Positions 42,676 to 51,472 of a stretch of DNA of 64,000 nt are shown piece by piece (position 1 is the first letter of the stretch; every line of letters starts with the position of its first letter). The stretch spans positions 1 to 64,000 of the forward strand of contig CALHHY010000036.1 in assembly GCA_938030665.1 (NCBI GenBank). The letters run 5' to 3'. Source of the DNA: an uncultured Litoreibacter sp. (GTDB lineage: Bacteria > Pseudomonadota > Alphaproteobacteria > Rhodobacterales > Rhodobacteraceae). Under the pieces are notes generated by a model. It made no database searches and was not told where the DNA came from. It saw nothing but the letters and a program-made list of their open reading frames with translations. Position numbers and translations under genes: made by a program.

Positions 42676-45474
42676 CTAATGCGCCTCGGCCCAGTTCTGA
42701 CCTTGCCCCGCATCCACGACCAATGGAACGTCGAATTTAACCGCTGGGTCTGACGCATTCTCCATGACCTCACGCACCACCTTGACGGTCTGATCCACGG
42801 CATCTTTCGGCACCTCAAAGATCAGCTCGTCATGGACCTGTAGCAGCATCCGGCAGGGCATGTCCTTGATCGCAGCCGGCATGCGGATCATCGCCCGGCG
42901 GATCACGTCGGCGGCGGTACCTTGGATGGGCGCGTTGATCGCTGCGCGTTTGGCGAAGCCTGCACCGGGGCCCTTTGCGTTGATCTCCGGCGTGTTGATC
43001 TTTCGGCCGAACAACGTCTGCACATAGCTATGCGCCTTGGCAAATTTGACCGTCTCGTCCATGTAATCCTTGATGCCGGGAAAGCGCTCGAAATAGCGGT
43101 CGATAAAGCCCTGCGCCTCGCTGCGCGGGATGCGCAGGTTGCGCGCCAGACCGAAACCTGAAATTCCGTAGATCACCCCGAAATTGATCGCCTTTGCCTG
43201 CCGGCGTACCTCTGGCGTCATCTCGTTCAGGGGTACGTCAAACATCTCCGACGCGGTCATCGCATGAATGTCATGCCCGTCCCTGAATGCCTGTTTCAGC
43301 GCCGCGATGTCGGCGATATGGGCGAGGATGCGCAGCTCGATCTGCGAATAATCGAGGGAGACCAGCACATTGCCCTCTTCCGCCACGAAAGCCTCCCGGA
43401 TGCGGCGGCCTTCTTCGGTGCGGACGGGGATGTTCTGTAGGTTAGGATCGGTGGAGGCCAGCCGACCTGTATTCGCCCCGGCGATGGAATAGGAAGTGTG
43501 GACCCGCCCAGTATCGGCGTTGATGTGGTTCTGCAGCGCGTCAGTATAGGTGGATTTCAGCTTCGACAGCTGCCGCCAGTCCAGCACGCGGCCCGGCAAT
43601 TCATGTTCGGTTGCGAGATCTTCAAGGATGTCGACCCCCGTTGAATAGGCCCCGGTCTTGCCCTTCTTGCCGCCGGGAAGCTCCAGCTTGTCAAACAGGA
43701 TTTCGCCCAGTTGTTTGGGGGAGCCGACGTTAAACGACTGGCCTGCCAGCTCATGTATCTCGGCCTCAAGCCCGGCCATTTTCTGGGCGAAAGCGTTGGA
43801 CATACGAGACAGCGTGTCGCGGTCGACCTTGATGCCGTTCATTTCCATGCGGGCCAGCACGGGGATGAGCGGGCGTTCCAGCGTCTCATAGACGGTCGTC
43901 ACCTGCTTGGCGTGCAACATCGGCTTGAAGGTCTTCCACAGCCGCATCGTGATATCGGCATCCTCAGCCGCGTAATGCGCGGCCTTGTCGATGGCGACCT
44001 TGTCGAAAGTGATCGCTGATTTGCCGGTGCCGATCAGCTCCTTGATGGGGACAGGGCTGTGGCCCAGGTAACGTTCGCTCAGCGCGTCCATACCGTGGTT
44101 GTGCAGGCCGGCATGCAGCGCGTAGCTGAGCAGCATCGTGTCATCAATAGGGGCCACGGCCACGTCGTATCGCGCGAAAATCTTCGCATCGTATTTCATA
44201 TTCTGGCCGATTTTGATGACACTGTCATCTTCGAGCACCGGCTTTATCAGGGCCAGCGCCTCCTCCAGTGGCATTTGCCCTTCCGCCAGCTCATCAGAGC
44301 CGAAAAGCCCGTCCCCCTCGCCCGCGCGGTGGCCAAGCGGGACGTAGCACGCCTCCCCCGGCTCGACGCAAAGGCAGATGCCGACCAGATCGGCGGTCAT
44401 CTCGTTTAGCCCGGTGGTCTCGGTATCGACGGCAACATAGCCGCGCCCGTAGATCTTGGCGATCCAAGCTTCCAGCCCTGCTGCGTCGCGAACAATCGAA
44501 TACGCGGCGTCCTTGAAATCAGGCATCTCGGGCGCGTCGGCTGCGGCGGAAGGCGTGTCCTCAATGACGGGGGCTTCAACTTCCAGCTTGTCGGCGATGC
44601 GTTTTGTGAGCGTGCGAAACTCCATCTCGGCCAGGAAGGTCATCAGCTTTTCGGGATCCGGCTCGCGCACCTCAAGGTCGTCAATGGTGAAGGTCAGCGG
44701 CGTTTCGGCGTCCAGTGTGACCAGCTTCTTAGACAGCTCGATTTGCGCGCGATGCTCGATCAGCGTCTGTCGGCGCTTGGGTTGCTTGATCTCTTCTGCC
44801 CGGTCGAGCAGTTCTTCCAGAGAGCCATATTCGTTGATCAAAAGCGCCGCCGTCTTGATCCCGATCCCCGGCGCGCCGGGCACATTGTCGATGCTGTCGC
44901 CCGCTAGCGCCTGCACGTCAACCACGCGGTCGGGGCCCACGCCGAATTTGGCCTCAACCCCTTCGGCGTCGATGCGGTTGTTCTTCATGGCGTCAAACAT
45001 CTCGACCCCGCCGCCGACCAGTTGCATCAGGTCCTTGTCCGACGAGATGATGGTGCAGCGCCCGCCAAGTGCGCGTGCCTGCACGGCCAGCGTCGCGATG
45101 ATGTCGTCGGCCTCATATCCTTCCAGCTCTTCGCAGGCGATGTTGAAGGCCTCGGTTGCGGCGCGGGTCAGCGGGATTTGCGGGCGCAGATCCTCGGGCA
45201 TCGCCTCGCGATTGGCCTTGTACTGGTCATACATGTCGTTGCGAAACGTGTGGCTGCCCTTGTCAAAGATCACCGCCACATGGGTGGGCGCATCGGGCCC
45301 TGCATTGTCGTCAACATAGCGCTGCAGCATGTTGCAAAAGCCCGAGACCGCGCCAATGGGCAGCCCGTCTGATTTGCGCGTCAGCGGCGGCAGCGCGTGA
45401 TAGGCGCGAAAGATAAAGGCGGAGCCGTCGATCAGGTGAAGGTGGCAGCCTTTGCCAAATTGCGGTTGGACCAT
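42676..45474 (-). CDS. polA: DNA polymerase I
   Basis: 932 residues with all three domains: 5'-3' exonuclease (about 1-290; LHLIDGSAFIFRAYHALPP, IISSDKDLMQL), 3'-5' exonuclease (about 330-520; GYVAVDTETTGLNEMTADLVG keeps the catalytic Asp/Glu, so proofreading is retained), and polymerase A (about 540-932; LVSLDYSQIELRILAHI, RRQAKAINFGVIYGIS, LLQVHDELIFEVP). It fills gaps and removes Okazaki RNA primers. It sits upstream of the terminator at 42604 and 69 nt downstream of the zinc-finger gene on the same strand. Confidence 0.98.
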   Translation of the reverse strand: MVQPQFGKGCHLHLIDGSAFIFRAYHALPPLTRKSDGLPIGAVSGFCNMLQRYVDDNAGPDAPTHVAVIFDKGSHTFRNDMYDQYKANREAMPEDLRPQIPLTRAATEAFNIACEELEGYEADDIIATLAVQARALGGRCTIISSDKDLMQLVGGGVEMFDAMKNNRIDAEGVEAKFGVGPDRVVDVQALAGDSIDNVPGAPGIGIKTAALLINEYGSLEELLDRAEEIKQPKRRQTLIEHRAQIELSKKLVTLDAETPLTFTIDDLEVREPDPEKLMTFLAEMEFRTLTKRIADKLEVEAPVIEDTPSAAADAPEMPDFKDAAYSIVRDAAGLEAWIAKIYGRGYVAVDTETTGLNEMTADLVGICLCVEPGEACYVPLGHRAGEGDGLFGSDELAEGQMPLEEALALIKPVLEDDSVIKIGQNMKYDAKIFARYDVAVAPIDDTMLLSYALHAGLHNHGMDALSERYLGHSPVPIKELIGTGKSAITFDKVAIDKAAHYAAEDADITMRLWKTFKPMLHAKQVTTVYETLERPLIPVLARMEMNGIKVDRDTLSRMSNAFAQKMAGLEAEIHELAGQSFNVGSPKQLGEILFDKLELPGGKKGKTGAYSTGVDILEDLATEHELPGRVLDWRQLSKLKSTYTDALQNHINADTGRVHTSYSIAGANTGRLASTDPNLQNIPVRTEEGRRIREAFVAEEGNVLVSLDYSQIELRILAHIADIAALKQAFRDGHDIHAMTASEMFDVPLNEMTPEVRRQAKAINFGVIYGISGFGLARNLRIPRSEAQGFIDRYFERFPGIKDYMDETVKFAKAHSYVQTLFGRKINTPEINAKGPGAGFAKRAAINAPIQGTAADVIRRAMIRMPAAIKDMPCRMLLQVHDELIFEVPKDAVDQTVKVVREVMENASDPAVKFDVPLVVDAGQGQNWAEAH

Positions 45475-45543
45475 GATCGCCTCCCTAATGTGGTGATACC
45501 TGTGAGGCGGGTCAACACGGCCACGCAGTAGCGCGCACAGGCC

Positions 45544-45723
45544 TCAAACCTTGCCTTCAAACTCCCGGTGGATGACCTTCTTGTCGCAATAGGGGCATTC
45601 CACAAAGCCGGTATCGGCCGGAATTTGCAGCCAGACACGCGGGTGACCCAAAGCGCCCTCGCCGCCATCGCAGGCGATGCGGTAGGCGTCTACAATCTCG
45701 GTCTCTGGCGGAGCGATGGTCAT
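45544..45723 (-). CDS. Small zinc-finger (zf-CHCC-type) protein
   Basis: 59 residues from ATG 45723 (the longer frame runs through the intergenic gap and is rejected). It carries one Cys in [17 protein letters not shown] (about 18), a His in the same segment, and CPYCDKK (about 46-52), spaced as in the zf-CHCC family related to the NDUFS6 subunit of complex I. Function unknown; a metal-binding accessory role fits. It ends 69 nt before the polA start on the same strand, so they may be co-transcribed. Confidence 0.8.
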   Translation of the reverse strand: MTIAPPETEIVDAYRIACDGGEGALGHPRVWLQIPADTGFVECPYCDKKVIHREFEGKV

Positions 45724-45850
45724 GGCACATAAATCCCTGAAACTGGTCGGGGGCATCATAGCCAAGCGGGATGCGCCCACAAGGGGCACATGGGGCTCAG
45801 GCCGGCAAATATCTCCAAAATCGTGGGCCGCGGCACGCGGCGCAATCAGG

Positions 45851-46222
45851 TCAGGCTTCCTTGGCCAGCATCCGGCCCAGTGGACGCCCGCCCAGGATGT
45901 GGACATGCAGATGTGGCACCTCCTGCACCCCGTGCCCGCCGGCGTTGGAAATGGCGCGGAAGCCCGCGTCGCTGACGCCTTCCAGCTGGCAGACCTCGCC
46001 GACAGCGCGCATGAAACCCACTAGCTCCGCCTCTGACGCCTCCCGGGTGAAATGATCCAGCGACACATAGGCCCCTTTGGGGATCACCAACACGTGGGTG
46101 GGGGCCTGCGCATAGAGGTCACGAAATGCCAGCGCGTGGTCATTTTCGTACACGGTGTCATTTGGTATCTCCCCGCGCAAAATCTTGGCGAAGATGTTCT
46201 GGTCGTCATAGGTGAATGCCAC
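45851..46222 (-). CDS. HIT-family (histidine triad) nucleotide-binding protein
   Basis: 123 residues. [26 protein letters not shown] (split; about 11-36) and the histidine triad HLHVHILGG (about 105-113) define the Hint branch. These hydrolase-like proteins act on AMP-linked substrates such as aminoacyl- or phosphoramidate-nucleotides. It lies 14 nt downstream of the glycosyltransferase on the same strand and 127 nt upstream of the zinc-finger gene. Confidence 0.93.
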   Translation of the reverse strand: MAFTYDDQNIFAKILRGEIPNDTVYENDHALAFRDLYAQAPTHVLVIPKGAYVSLDHFTREASEAELVGFMRAVGEVCQLEGVSDAGFRAISNAGGHGVQEVPHLHVHILGGRPLGRMLAKEA

Positions 46223-46236
46223 GGCCGGAGCGCTCC

Positions 46237-47814
46237 TTAATCCACAAACAGGTAGTCGATTGACAGGATACCCTTTGCCACCTCCGCGTCCACATCCAAA
46301 AACGCGGCAAGCGCGGCCACATTGGCGGCCTGGTCCTGATACTCGCTCACCCGGTGCGTATTCGCGAAACCTGCATCCCTGATCTGATCGGTCTCATAAA
46401 CAAAGCGTTGGCGGACGGTCGGCAGTAACCGGTCGATTGTGTCCTGCGGCGTCATCTCGCCGGCGAGGCCCACCCGCATCGCGTGGCCCAACAGGTAGTC
46501 GTCGCCGAACCGGCATTCGATCTCCAACAGCCGCGTCGTACTGCGGTCATTTGAAAGGTCATGCAGCAGGTCGATATTGGCCGGGTCGAGGCAGATCAAC
46601 ATCCGGTCCGTCTCGTGATAGTCAAACAGCAGCCGCATAAAAGCACGGCGGTGGCGGGTGCGTTTTTCCAACCGGTTCTGGATGCCGCCCAGATCGGGCA
46701 GGTCGGTGCCTTCCTCGTCAAACAGGTATTCGCAGCCGCACAGGTCCGTTGCCTCGGTGATCCGAGCCAGCAGGCGTTTGGCGACATGCCATTTCTTGCA
46801 TGCAATGACCAAAACCTCCCGGTCGCGGCCAAGGCTTGCCTGGCGCTCCCAGAACCGCGCGCCGAAACGCTGGCCGATACGGCCCTGCCCGGTGAGGAAT
46901 TTGAAAAGTGTCCGGCCCTCGTTCGAGGTCTGAAAGTCCATCCGTTCGGAGGCGTAAAGCGCCCCAAGCCTTTCCTTCAGCGTCGTGGCCTCAACCGAGA
47001 TCTTGCGCGCGAACAGAAAATCCTGGCTCAAAAGCAGGTCGTAATGGTCGTCATAAAAGGTCACCGGCATGCCGTAATCGGTGAACATCAGGAAGGTCAG
47101 GGTGCGGTTCTCTATCTCTTTCTCGGGCACCAGATGGCGCACCAGCGTCTGAAAAAACGTCTCGTCCGGGATCCAGGTCGTGCGGAAAAAGCGGCGAACG
47201 TCGGGCCGGCGGGCGATGAATTCAAGGATTTTCTCCACCGTTTGACGGCGCAGGCACCACCATTGCGACCCGATCATCATCTGCAGATCTGCCGGCACCT
47301 TGCGGGTGAGGCCGAACCGTTTTTGTAGCTCGTAGGAGGTGTAGAACCGGCGCTTCTGGGTGCGTTCGTTGAACCAGTGGCGGTAGATCAAGCGCTCCTC
47401 CTTCATGCCGGTCTTGATCCAGTCGGAGGCGAAATAGTCCACGCTTTCGATATAGTCGACATCGGCCCGGTTCAGAAATTCATGCGTATACTCGGCCGAT
47501 TTGATCGCCATGCAATCGCCTGACAGCATGTAGACATGGCTGCAGCGCGGGAAGGCCTCCAACGCGGCCTCAAGGGCACTTAAGGTGGCTTTGACCAGCG
47601 ACCACTCCCCCCAGCCGCAGCGCACCCGTTGGCGGGCGAAGGCGACGTTCTCATTGTCCTTCAGGGCGGTCTTGATCACGGCAAAATCAGCCGGGCTGGC
47701 GGAGGCATCAAAATGGATCGCCATGCAGTCGCCCGCCGCCGTGAGCCGCCGTGCCTGATCAATCACCGCCTTGGGGTCTTTGTGACACAACAGGATGAAC
47801 GCGATCTTTGCCAT
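46237..47814 (-). CDS. GT14/core-2-branching-type glycosyltransferase with C-terminal DUF5928-like domain
   Basis: 525 residues. The N-terminal half has the core-2/I-branching family features KIAFILLCHKDPKAVIDQ, the LSGDCMAIKSAEYTHEFL acceptor segment (about 96-113), DYIESVDYF and GSQWWCLRR (about 181-190). The C-terminal ~250 residues (VLVIACKKWHVAKRLLARITEATDLCGCEYLF, then DRMLICLDPANIDLLHDL) look like the DUF5928 partner domain. It probably adds a branching N-acetylglucosamine-type sugar to a surface polysaccharide in the cytoplasm. It is divergent from a sulfotransferase gene. Confidence 0.85.
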   Translation of the reverse strand: MAKIAFILLCHKDPKAVIDQARRLTAAGDCMAIHFDASASPADFAVIKTALKDNENVAFARQRVRCGWGEWSLVKATLSALEAALEAFPRCSHVYMLSGDCMAIKSAEYTHEFLNRADVDYIESVDYFASDWIKTGMKEERLIYRHWFNERTQKRRFYTSYELQKRFGLTRKVPADLQMMIGSQWWCLRRQTVEKILEFIARRPDVRRFFRTTWIPDETFFQTLVRHLVPEKEIENRTLTFLMFTDYGMPVTFYDDHYDLLLSQDFLFARKISVEATTLKERLGALYASERMDFQTSNEGRTLFKFLTGQGRIGQRFGARFWERQASLGRDREVLVIACKKWHVAKRLLARITEATDLCGCEYLFDEEGTDLPDLGGIQNRLEKRTRHRRAFMRLLFDYHETDRMLICLDPANIDLLHDLSNDRSTTRLLEIECRFGDDYLLGHAMRVGLAGEMTPQDTIDRLLPTVRQRFVYETDQIRDAGFANTHRVSEYQDQAANVAALAAFLDVDAEVAKGILSIDYLFVD

Positions 47815-47966
47815 CTGGATTTCGGGGCCGCCCGTGGCTTAACTGGGTTTTAGGTTTGTCCACATAACCGTAGAGATTGTTGAATAAACAGCCCCCACTT
47901 GGTTATGTGGCTCCAATTGTGGCCAATTCGTAAACAACGGCCGCCGTGAAGAAAGAGAGACAGCGC

Positions 47967-48785
47967 ATGGGGTTTCCCGGCACATGGATGACGCAAAGCG
48001 AAAGCATGGTGTACCGGGTGGTGCCGAAATGCGCCTGCTCCTCTATTGGGCAGATCATGTATTACTCCGACCATGGCGGCTATTTTGACGGCGACATCCA
48101 TGATGCCACCGACGGTATCCACAAATGGGCCAAGGAAGACAGCCAGCCGCGCATCACCGAGAATGTGCAAAATCATAAAAGCTACGCCTTCACCTGCGTG
48201 CGCAACCCCTATGGGCGCATCCTCAGCTCGTTCTTTGACAAGATTTGCGGCATCCAGCGCAACGGCAAGCGCTACCGGGGCAATCTGGTCCCGCTGCTGG
48301 TCCAGCGCTACGGGATCGAGGTGGGCAACCCCGAGAATGAGTTCGAGTTCGACCAGATCAAAAGCTTTCGCCGGTTCCTGCTTTTTGCCCGCGACACTAT
48401 TCGCTGGCGCAGGCCTATGGACCCGGACATTCATTGGTCGGCCATGTCAGGCCATATCTCGACCTTCATCGTCAATGGCGGGCGCTACGACAAAATCTTC
48501 TCGACCGAGGATTTCAACGCGGGCATGGCGGAGGTGCTTGCAGCCGTGGACACGCCCGTCCCGGTGCAGATTGCCGATGTGCCCCGTTTCAACGAAAGCG
48601 AGGGGCATGGCCCGAGACGCGCGCACCCGATTGAGGATTATTTCGACGACCTGTCCATGCATCTCGTCTACGAGATGTACAAACGTGACTTCGACCTGTT
48701 CCGGTATGATTTCGACAACCCCGCCAACAAGCGCCCCACGGGGGAGGTTGATCTGGACGAGGTCCACGCGAAATTGGGCGATTAG
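47967..48785 (+). CDS. Sulfotransferase-family protein
   Basis: 272 residues from ATG 47967 (GTG 47946 seven codons earlier is the alternative; AAAGAGAGA lies between). PAPS-binding motifs: the 5'-phosphosulfate loop YRVVPKCACSSIGQIMYY (about 17-34) and the 3'-phosphate region FTCVRNPYGRILSSFFDKI (about 79-97). It resembles sulfotransferase family 2 enzymes that sulfate carbohydrates. The adjacent divergent glycosyltransferase points to an exopolysaccharide or capsule substrate. No signal peptide or membrane anchor is seen, so it would act in the cytoplasm. Confidence 0.88.
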   Translation: MGFPGTWMTQSESMVYRVVPKCACSSIGQIMYYSDHGGYFDGDIHDATDGIHKWAKEDSQPRITENVQNHKSYAFTCVRNPYGRILSSFFDKICGIQRNGKRYRGNLVPLLVQRYGIEVGNPENEFEFDQIKSFRRFLLFARDTIRWRRPMDPDIHWSAMSGHISTFIVNGGRYDKIFSTEDFNAGMAEVLAAVDTPVPVQIADVPRFNESEGHGPRRAHPIEDYFDDLSMHLVYEMYKRDFDLFRYDFDNPANKRPTGEVDLDEVHAKLGD

Positions 48786-48804
48786 CCCCACTGGGCGGGC
48801 CCGT

Positions 48805-48836
48805 CTGAGACGGGGCCTGCCTGAGACGGGGCCTGC
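48805..48836. repeat. Tandem 16-bp repeat with hairpin
   Basis: CTGAGACGGGGCCTGC occurs twice back to back. The first copy, together with the preceding CCCGTC, folds into a perfect 6-bp hairpin (CCCGTC/GACGGG). It sits 20 nt after the sulfotransferase stop. There is no U-run. Confidence 0.6.
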
Positions 48837-48862
48837 CAGCCTTTAAAGACGAGGGCCGCCCC

Positions 48863-49219
48863 CTACTTCAGCTTGACGGTATAGGTCGCATCCGACCAGC
48901 CATGAACGGAATCGTGGGCACGGATGCGCACCTCGCTCAGCCCGTCAGGCACCTGCACGCCGGAGAGCGACCGGGTAAATGGCTGCTCGTTCTCATGTGG
49001 GTGATGCAGCTTGCGGTACCCCAGCTGCGTGCCATCGGGAGCCAAGACCGCCCAGCCATCCGCGTAATGGTCCCAGCCGGTGTCAGGGTGCCGGATTGTA
49101 ACCTCGAACGTCCAGCTATTGCCGGATTGGCGCGCGTTGGCGCTTTCCACCTTAGCCTGATCCGCGAAGGCGGGCAGGGCGGTCAGGGCTAGTGCGGCAG
49201 CGGCCAGTAGGCGTTTCAT
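48863..49219 (-). CDS. Secreted protein of unknown function
   Basis: 118 residues. A signal peptide ends at about residue 19 (ALTALPAFADQ). The mature part is strand-rich with WTFEVTIRHPDTGWDHYADGWAVLAPDGTQLG, HHPHENEQPFTRSLSGVQVPDGLSEVRIRAHDSVHGWSD split across about 36-110, which reads like one Ig-like or C2-type beta sandwich. A histidine group (HHPHEN, about 77-82) might bind metal. It starts 1 nt after the end of the DUF599 gene and is probably co-transcribed. Function unknown. Confidence 0.7.
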   Translation of the reverse strand: MKRLLAAAALALTALPAFADQAKVESANARQSGNSWTFEVTIRHPDTGWDHYADGWAVLAPDGTQLGYRKLHHPHENEQPFTRSLSGVQVPDGLSEVRIRAHDSVHGWSDATYTVKLK

Positions 49220-49220
49220 G

Positions 49221-49934
49221 TCAGCTCTCCTTGGCGGGGATATCCGCCATCAAAATCTTGCGTGGGCGGGAGGAAAACTCCCGTTCCCAGATAAGGTAGG
49301 ACACCAGCACAGTCGCGACCAGCAGGGCAAGCGGCCCCAAAAGCCACGCCAGCGTCCCCAATGCATAATATATGGACCTGAGCCCGCGATTAAAGTTCCA
49401 AGCGGCACGAATGTTGATTTCAGCGGCCTGTTGCGCCCGTGCGCCAGCCAGCGGGTGGTCCACCTCGTTCGGGACGGCCGCCATCACAACCGCGCAATAG
49501 CCAAACAGGCGGTTGGCCCAGACGAATTTCAGAAAGCCATGGGTCAGGAAAAGCACCACCACCAGCAGCTTGACCCGCCACACCAGCGCCGGCCCGCCCT
49601 CCAGCGTCAGTTCGGTTGCCACGCCTTGCAGCGTCTCGGTATTGCCAACGACAGCCAGCACCCCGCCAATCGCGATCATGCAGCCGGAGGCAAAGAAGGC
49701 CGTGCCCTGCCGCAACCCGTTCAGCAGCGTGGCGTCGAAAATCCGAGGCTCCCGCGTGATCATCTGGCGCATCCATTCGCGGCGGTAATCGGCCATGATA
49801 ATGGTGACGGAGGGGTGTTTCGTGCTTGGATGCTCGATCCGCCAGCCCAGAAACAACCAGCTCGCAAACAAAAGCGCCAGCGCGGCCATGTCCGGCAGGC
49901 GCAGCAGTGTCAAAGGGTCGGTAATCGTTTCCAT
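49221..49934 (-). CDS. DUF599 membrane protein
   Basis: 237 residues with four hydrophobic helices (about 15-32, 78-97, 125-146, 190-215). RREWMRQMITREPRIFDATLLNGLRQGTAFFAS is the DUF599 hallmark. Function is unknown. It is divergent from glcD across 89 nt containing the palindrome at 49977, so both genes could share regulation. Confidence 0.88.
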   Translation of the reverse strand: METITDPLTLLRLPDMAALALLFASWLFLGWRIEHPSTKHPSVTIIMADYRREWMRQMITREPRIFDATLLNGLRQGTAFFASGCMIAIGGVLAVVGNTETLQGVATELTLEGGPALVWRVKLLVVVLFLTHGFLKFVWANRLFGYCAVVMAAVPNEVDHPLAGARAQQAAEINIRAAWNFNRGLRSIYYALGTLAWLLGPLALLVATVLVSYLIWEREFSSRPRKILMADIPAKES

Positions 49935-49976
49935 GGGGCTGGCTATACGCCCGGTTTGAGACTTGCCATAGGGATA

Positions 49977-50001
49977 AATTGGTAATATGTTTTTACCAAT
50001 T
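49977..50001. promoter_or_regulatory. Perfect palindrome before glcD, candidate GntR/FCD operator
   Basis: AATTGGTAA, a 7-nt spacer and TTACCAATT. TTGGT/ACCAA half-sites are typical of FCD-class GntR regulators of the GlcC/PdhR type, although PdhR-type sites usually have a shorter spacer. It sits 22 nt before the glcD ATG, where bound protein could block transcription or initiation. Confidence 0.55.
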
Positions 50002-50023
50002 AAAGCGGTAAGGAGCCTCTGAC

Positions 50024-51457
50024 ATGGAAATGCCTACCCCTGACGCCGCCGTCCTGGCGAAGAAACCCCGTCTGGTGGAGCGGCTGACCGCCGTCTTGCC
50101 GGAGGACGCGGTGATCCATGCGGAACGCGAGATCAAAGCCTATGAATGCGACGCGTTGACCGCCTATAAATGCCCGCCGCTTTGTGCCGTGTTGCCCGCC
50201 TCGACCGAGGAAGTCGCCGCGGTGCTGAAAATCTGCCACGAAATGGAGGTGCCGGTGGTGCCGCGCGGCTCGGGCACCTCGCTTGCGGGCGGGGCTTTGC
50301 CCACGGCCGATTCGGTCATTCTGGGCGTCGCGCGGATGAATGACGTGCTGGAGACGAATTACGACGACCGCTATATCCGCGTGCAGACCGGGCGGACCAA
50401 TCTGTCCGTGACCGGCGCGGTCGAAGAGCATAATTTCTTTTACGCGCCCGATCCATCTTCACAGCTGGCCTGCGCGATTGCGGGCAATATCGCGATGAAT
50501 TCCGGCGGTGCGCATTGCCTGAAATACGGGGTGACAACCAACAACCTGCTGGGCGTGACCATGGTTCAGATGGACGGCACAGTGGTTGAGATCGGCGGCG
50601 CGCATCTGGACGCGGCGGGTTATGATTTGCTGGGGCTGATCTGCGGCTCCGAAGGGCAGCTTGGCGTGGTGACGGAGGCCACGTTGCGCATCCTGCACAA
50701 GCCCGAAGGCGCGCGGCCCGTTCTGATGGGCTTTGACAGCAACGAGGTGGCGGGCGCCTGCGTATCCGACATCATCAAGGCGGGGGTTCTGCCGGTTGCG
50801 ATCGAGTTCATGGACCGCCCGGTCATCCGCGCGACGGAGGCATTTGCCGGAGCGGGGTACCCCGATTGCGAGGCGCTGCTCATTGTCGAAGTCGAAGGAT
50901 CGGATGCCGAGATCGACGAACAGCTTGGCCTGATCCTGCAAATCGCCCGCCGTCACAACCCGGTTGAGCTGCGGGAAAGCACCTCTGCCGAGGAAAGCGC
51001 GCGGATCTGGCTGGGGCGCAAATCGGCTTTCGGGGCCATGGGGCAGATCAACGACTATATGTGTCTCGATGGCACGATCCCTGTGTCGTCGTTGCCGATG
51101 GTGCTGGGCCGGATTGGCGAGCTGTCCAAGCAATACGGGCTTGATGTGGGCAATGTGTTCCACGCGGGCGACGGCAATATGCACCCGCTGATCCTGTTTG
51201 ACGCCAACAAGGAAGGCGATCTGGAGCTGTGCGAGGCCATGGGCGCCGACATCCTGAAGCTCTGCGTTGAGGCCGGCGGCTGCCTGACGGGGGAGCATGG
51301 CGTGGGCATCGAAAAGCGCGACCTGATGGTGGCGCAATTCACCCCGGAAGACCTGGAGGTGCAGATGAAGGTCAAGGATGTGTTCGACCCCAAATGGCTG
51401 CTGAACCCGGCCAAGGTATTCCCGCTGGCGGCCAGCGAAACCCGCCGTGCGGCCTGA
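50024..51457 (+). CDS. glcD: Glycolate oxidase subunit GlcD (FAD)
   Basis: 477 residues. The FAD-binding PCMH domain (about 55-235) has VPVVPRGSGTSLAGGALPTADSV and GGAHCLKYGVTTNNLLGVTM; the FAD-oxidase C domain ends with NVFHAGDGNMHPLILFD and GCLTGEHGVGIEKRDLM, where His residues help catalysis. It oxidises glycolate to glyoxylate, passing electrons through GlcE/GlcF to the quinone pool. AGGAG lies 8 nt before ATG. Glycolate is a common algal exudate, so the operon fits a marine lifestyle. glcE follows after 15 nt. Confidence 0.95.
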   Translation: MEMPTPDAAVLAKKPRLVERLTAVLPEDAVIHAEREIKAYECDALTAYKCPPLCAVLPASTEEVAAVLKICHEMEVPVVPRGSGTSLAGGALPTADSVILGVARMNDVLETNYDDRYIRVQTGRTNLSVTGAVEEHNFFYAPDPSSQLACAIAGNIAMNSGGAHCLKYGVTTNNLLGVTMVQMDGTVVEIGGAHLDAAGYDLLGLICGSEGQLGVVTEATLRILHKPEGARPVLMGFDSNEVAGACVSDIIKAGVLPVAIEFMDRPVIRATEAFAGAGYPDCEALLIVEVEGSDAEIDEQLGLILQIARRHNPVELRESTSAEESARIWLGRKSAFGAMGQINDYMCLDGTIPVSSLPMVLGRIGELSKQYGLDVGNVFHAGDGNMHPLILFDANKEGDLELCEAMGADILKLCVEAGGCLTGEHGVGIEKRDLMVAQFTPEDLEVQMKVKDVFDPKWLLNPAKVFPLAASETRRAA

Positions 51458-51472
51458 GGAAAGCGCGTCAAC

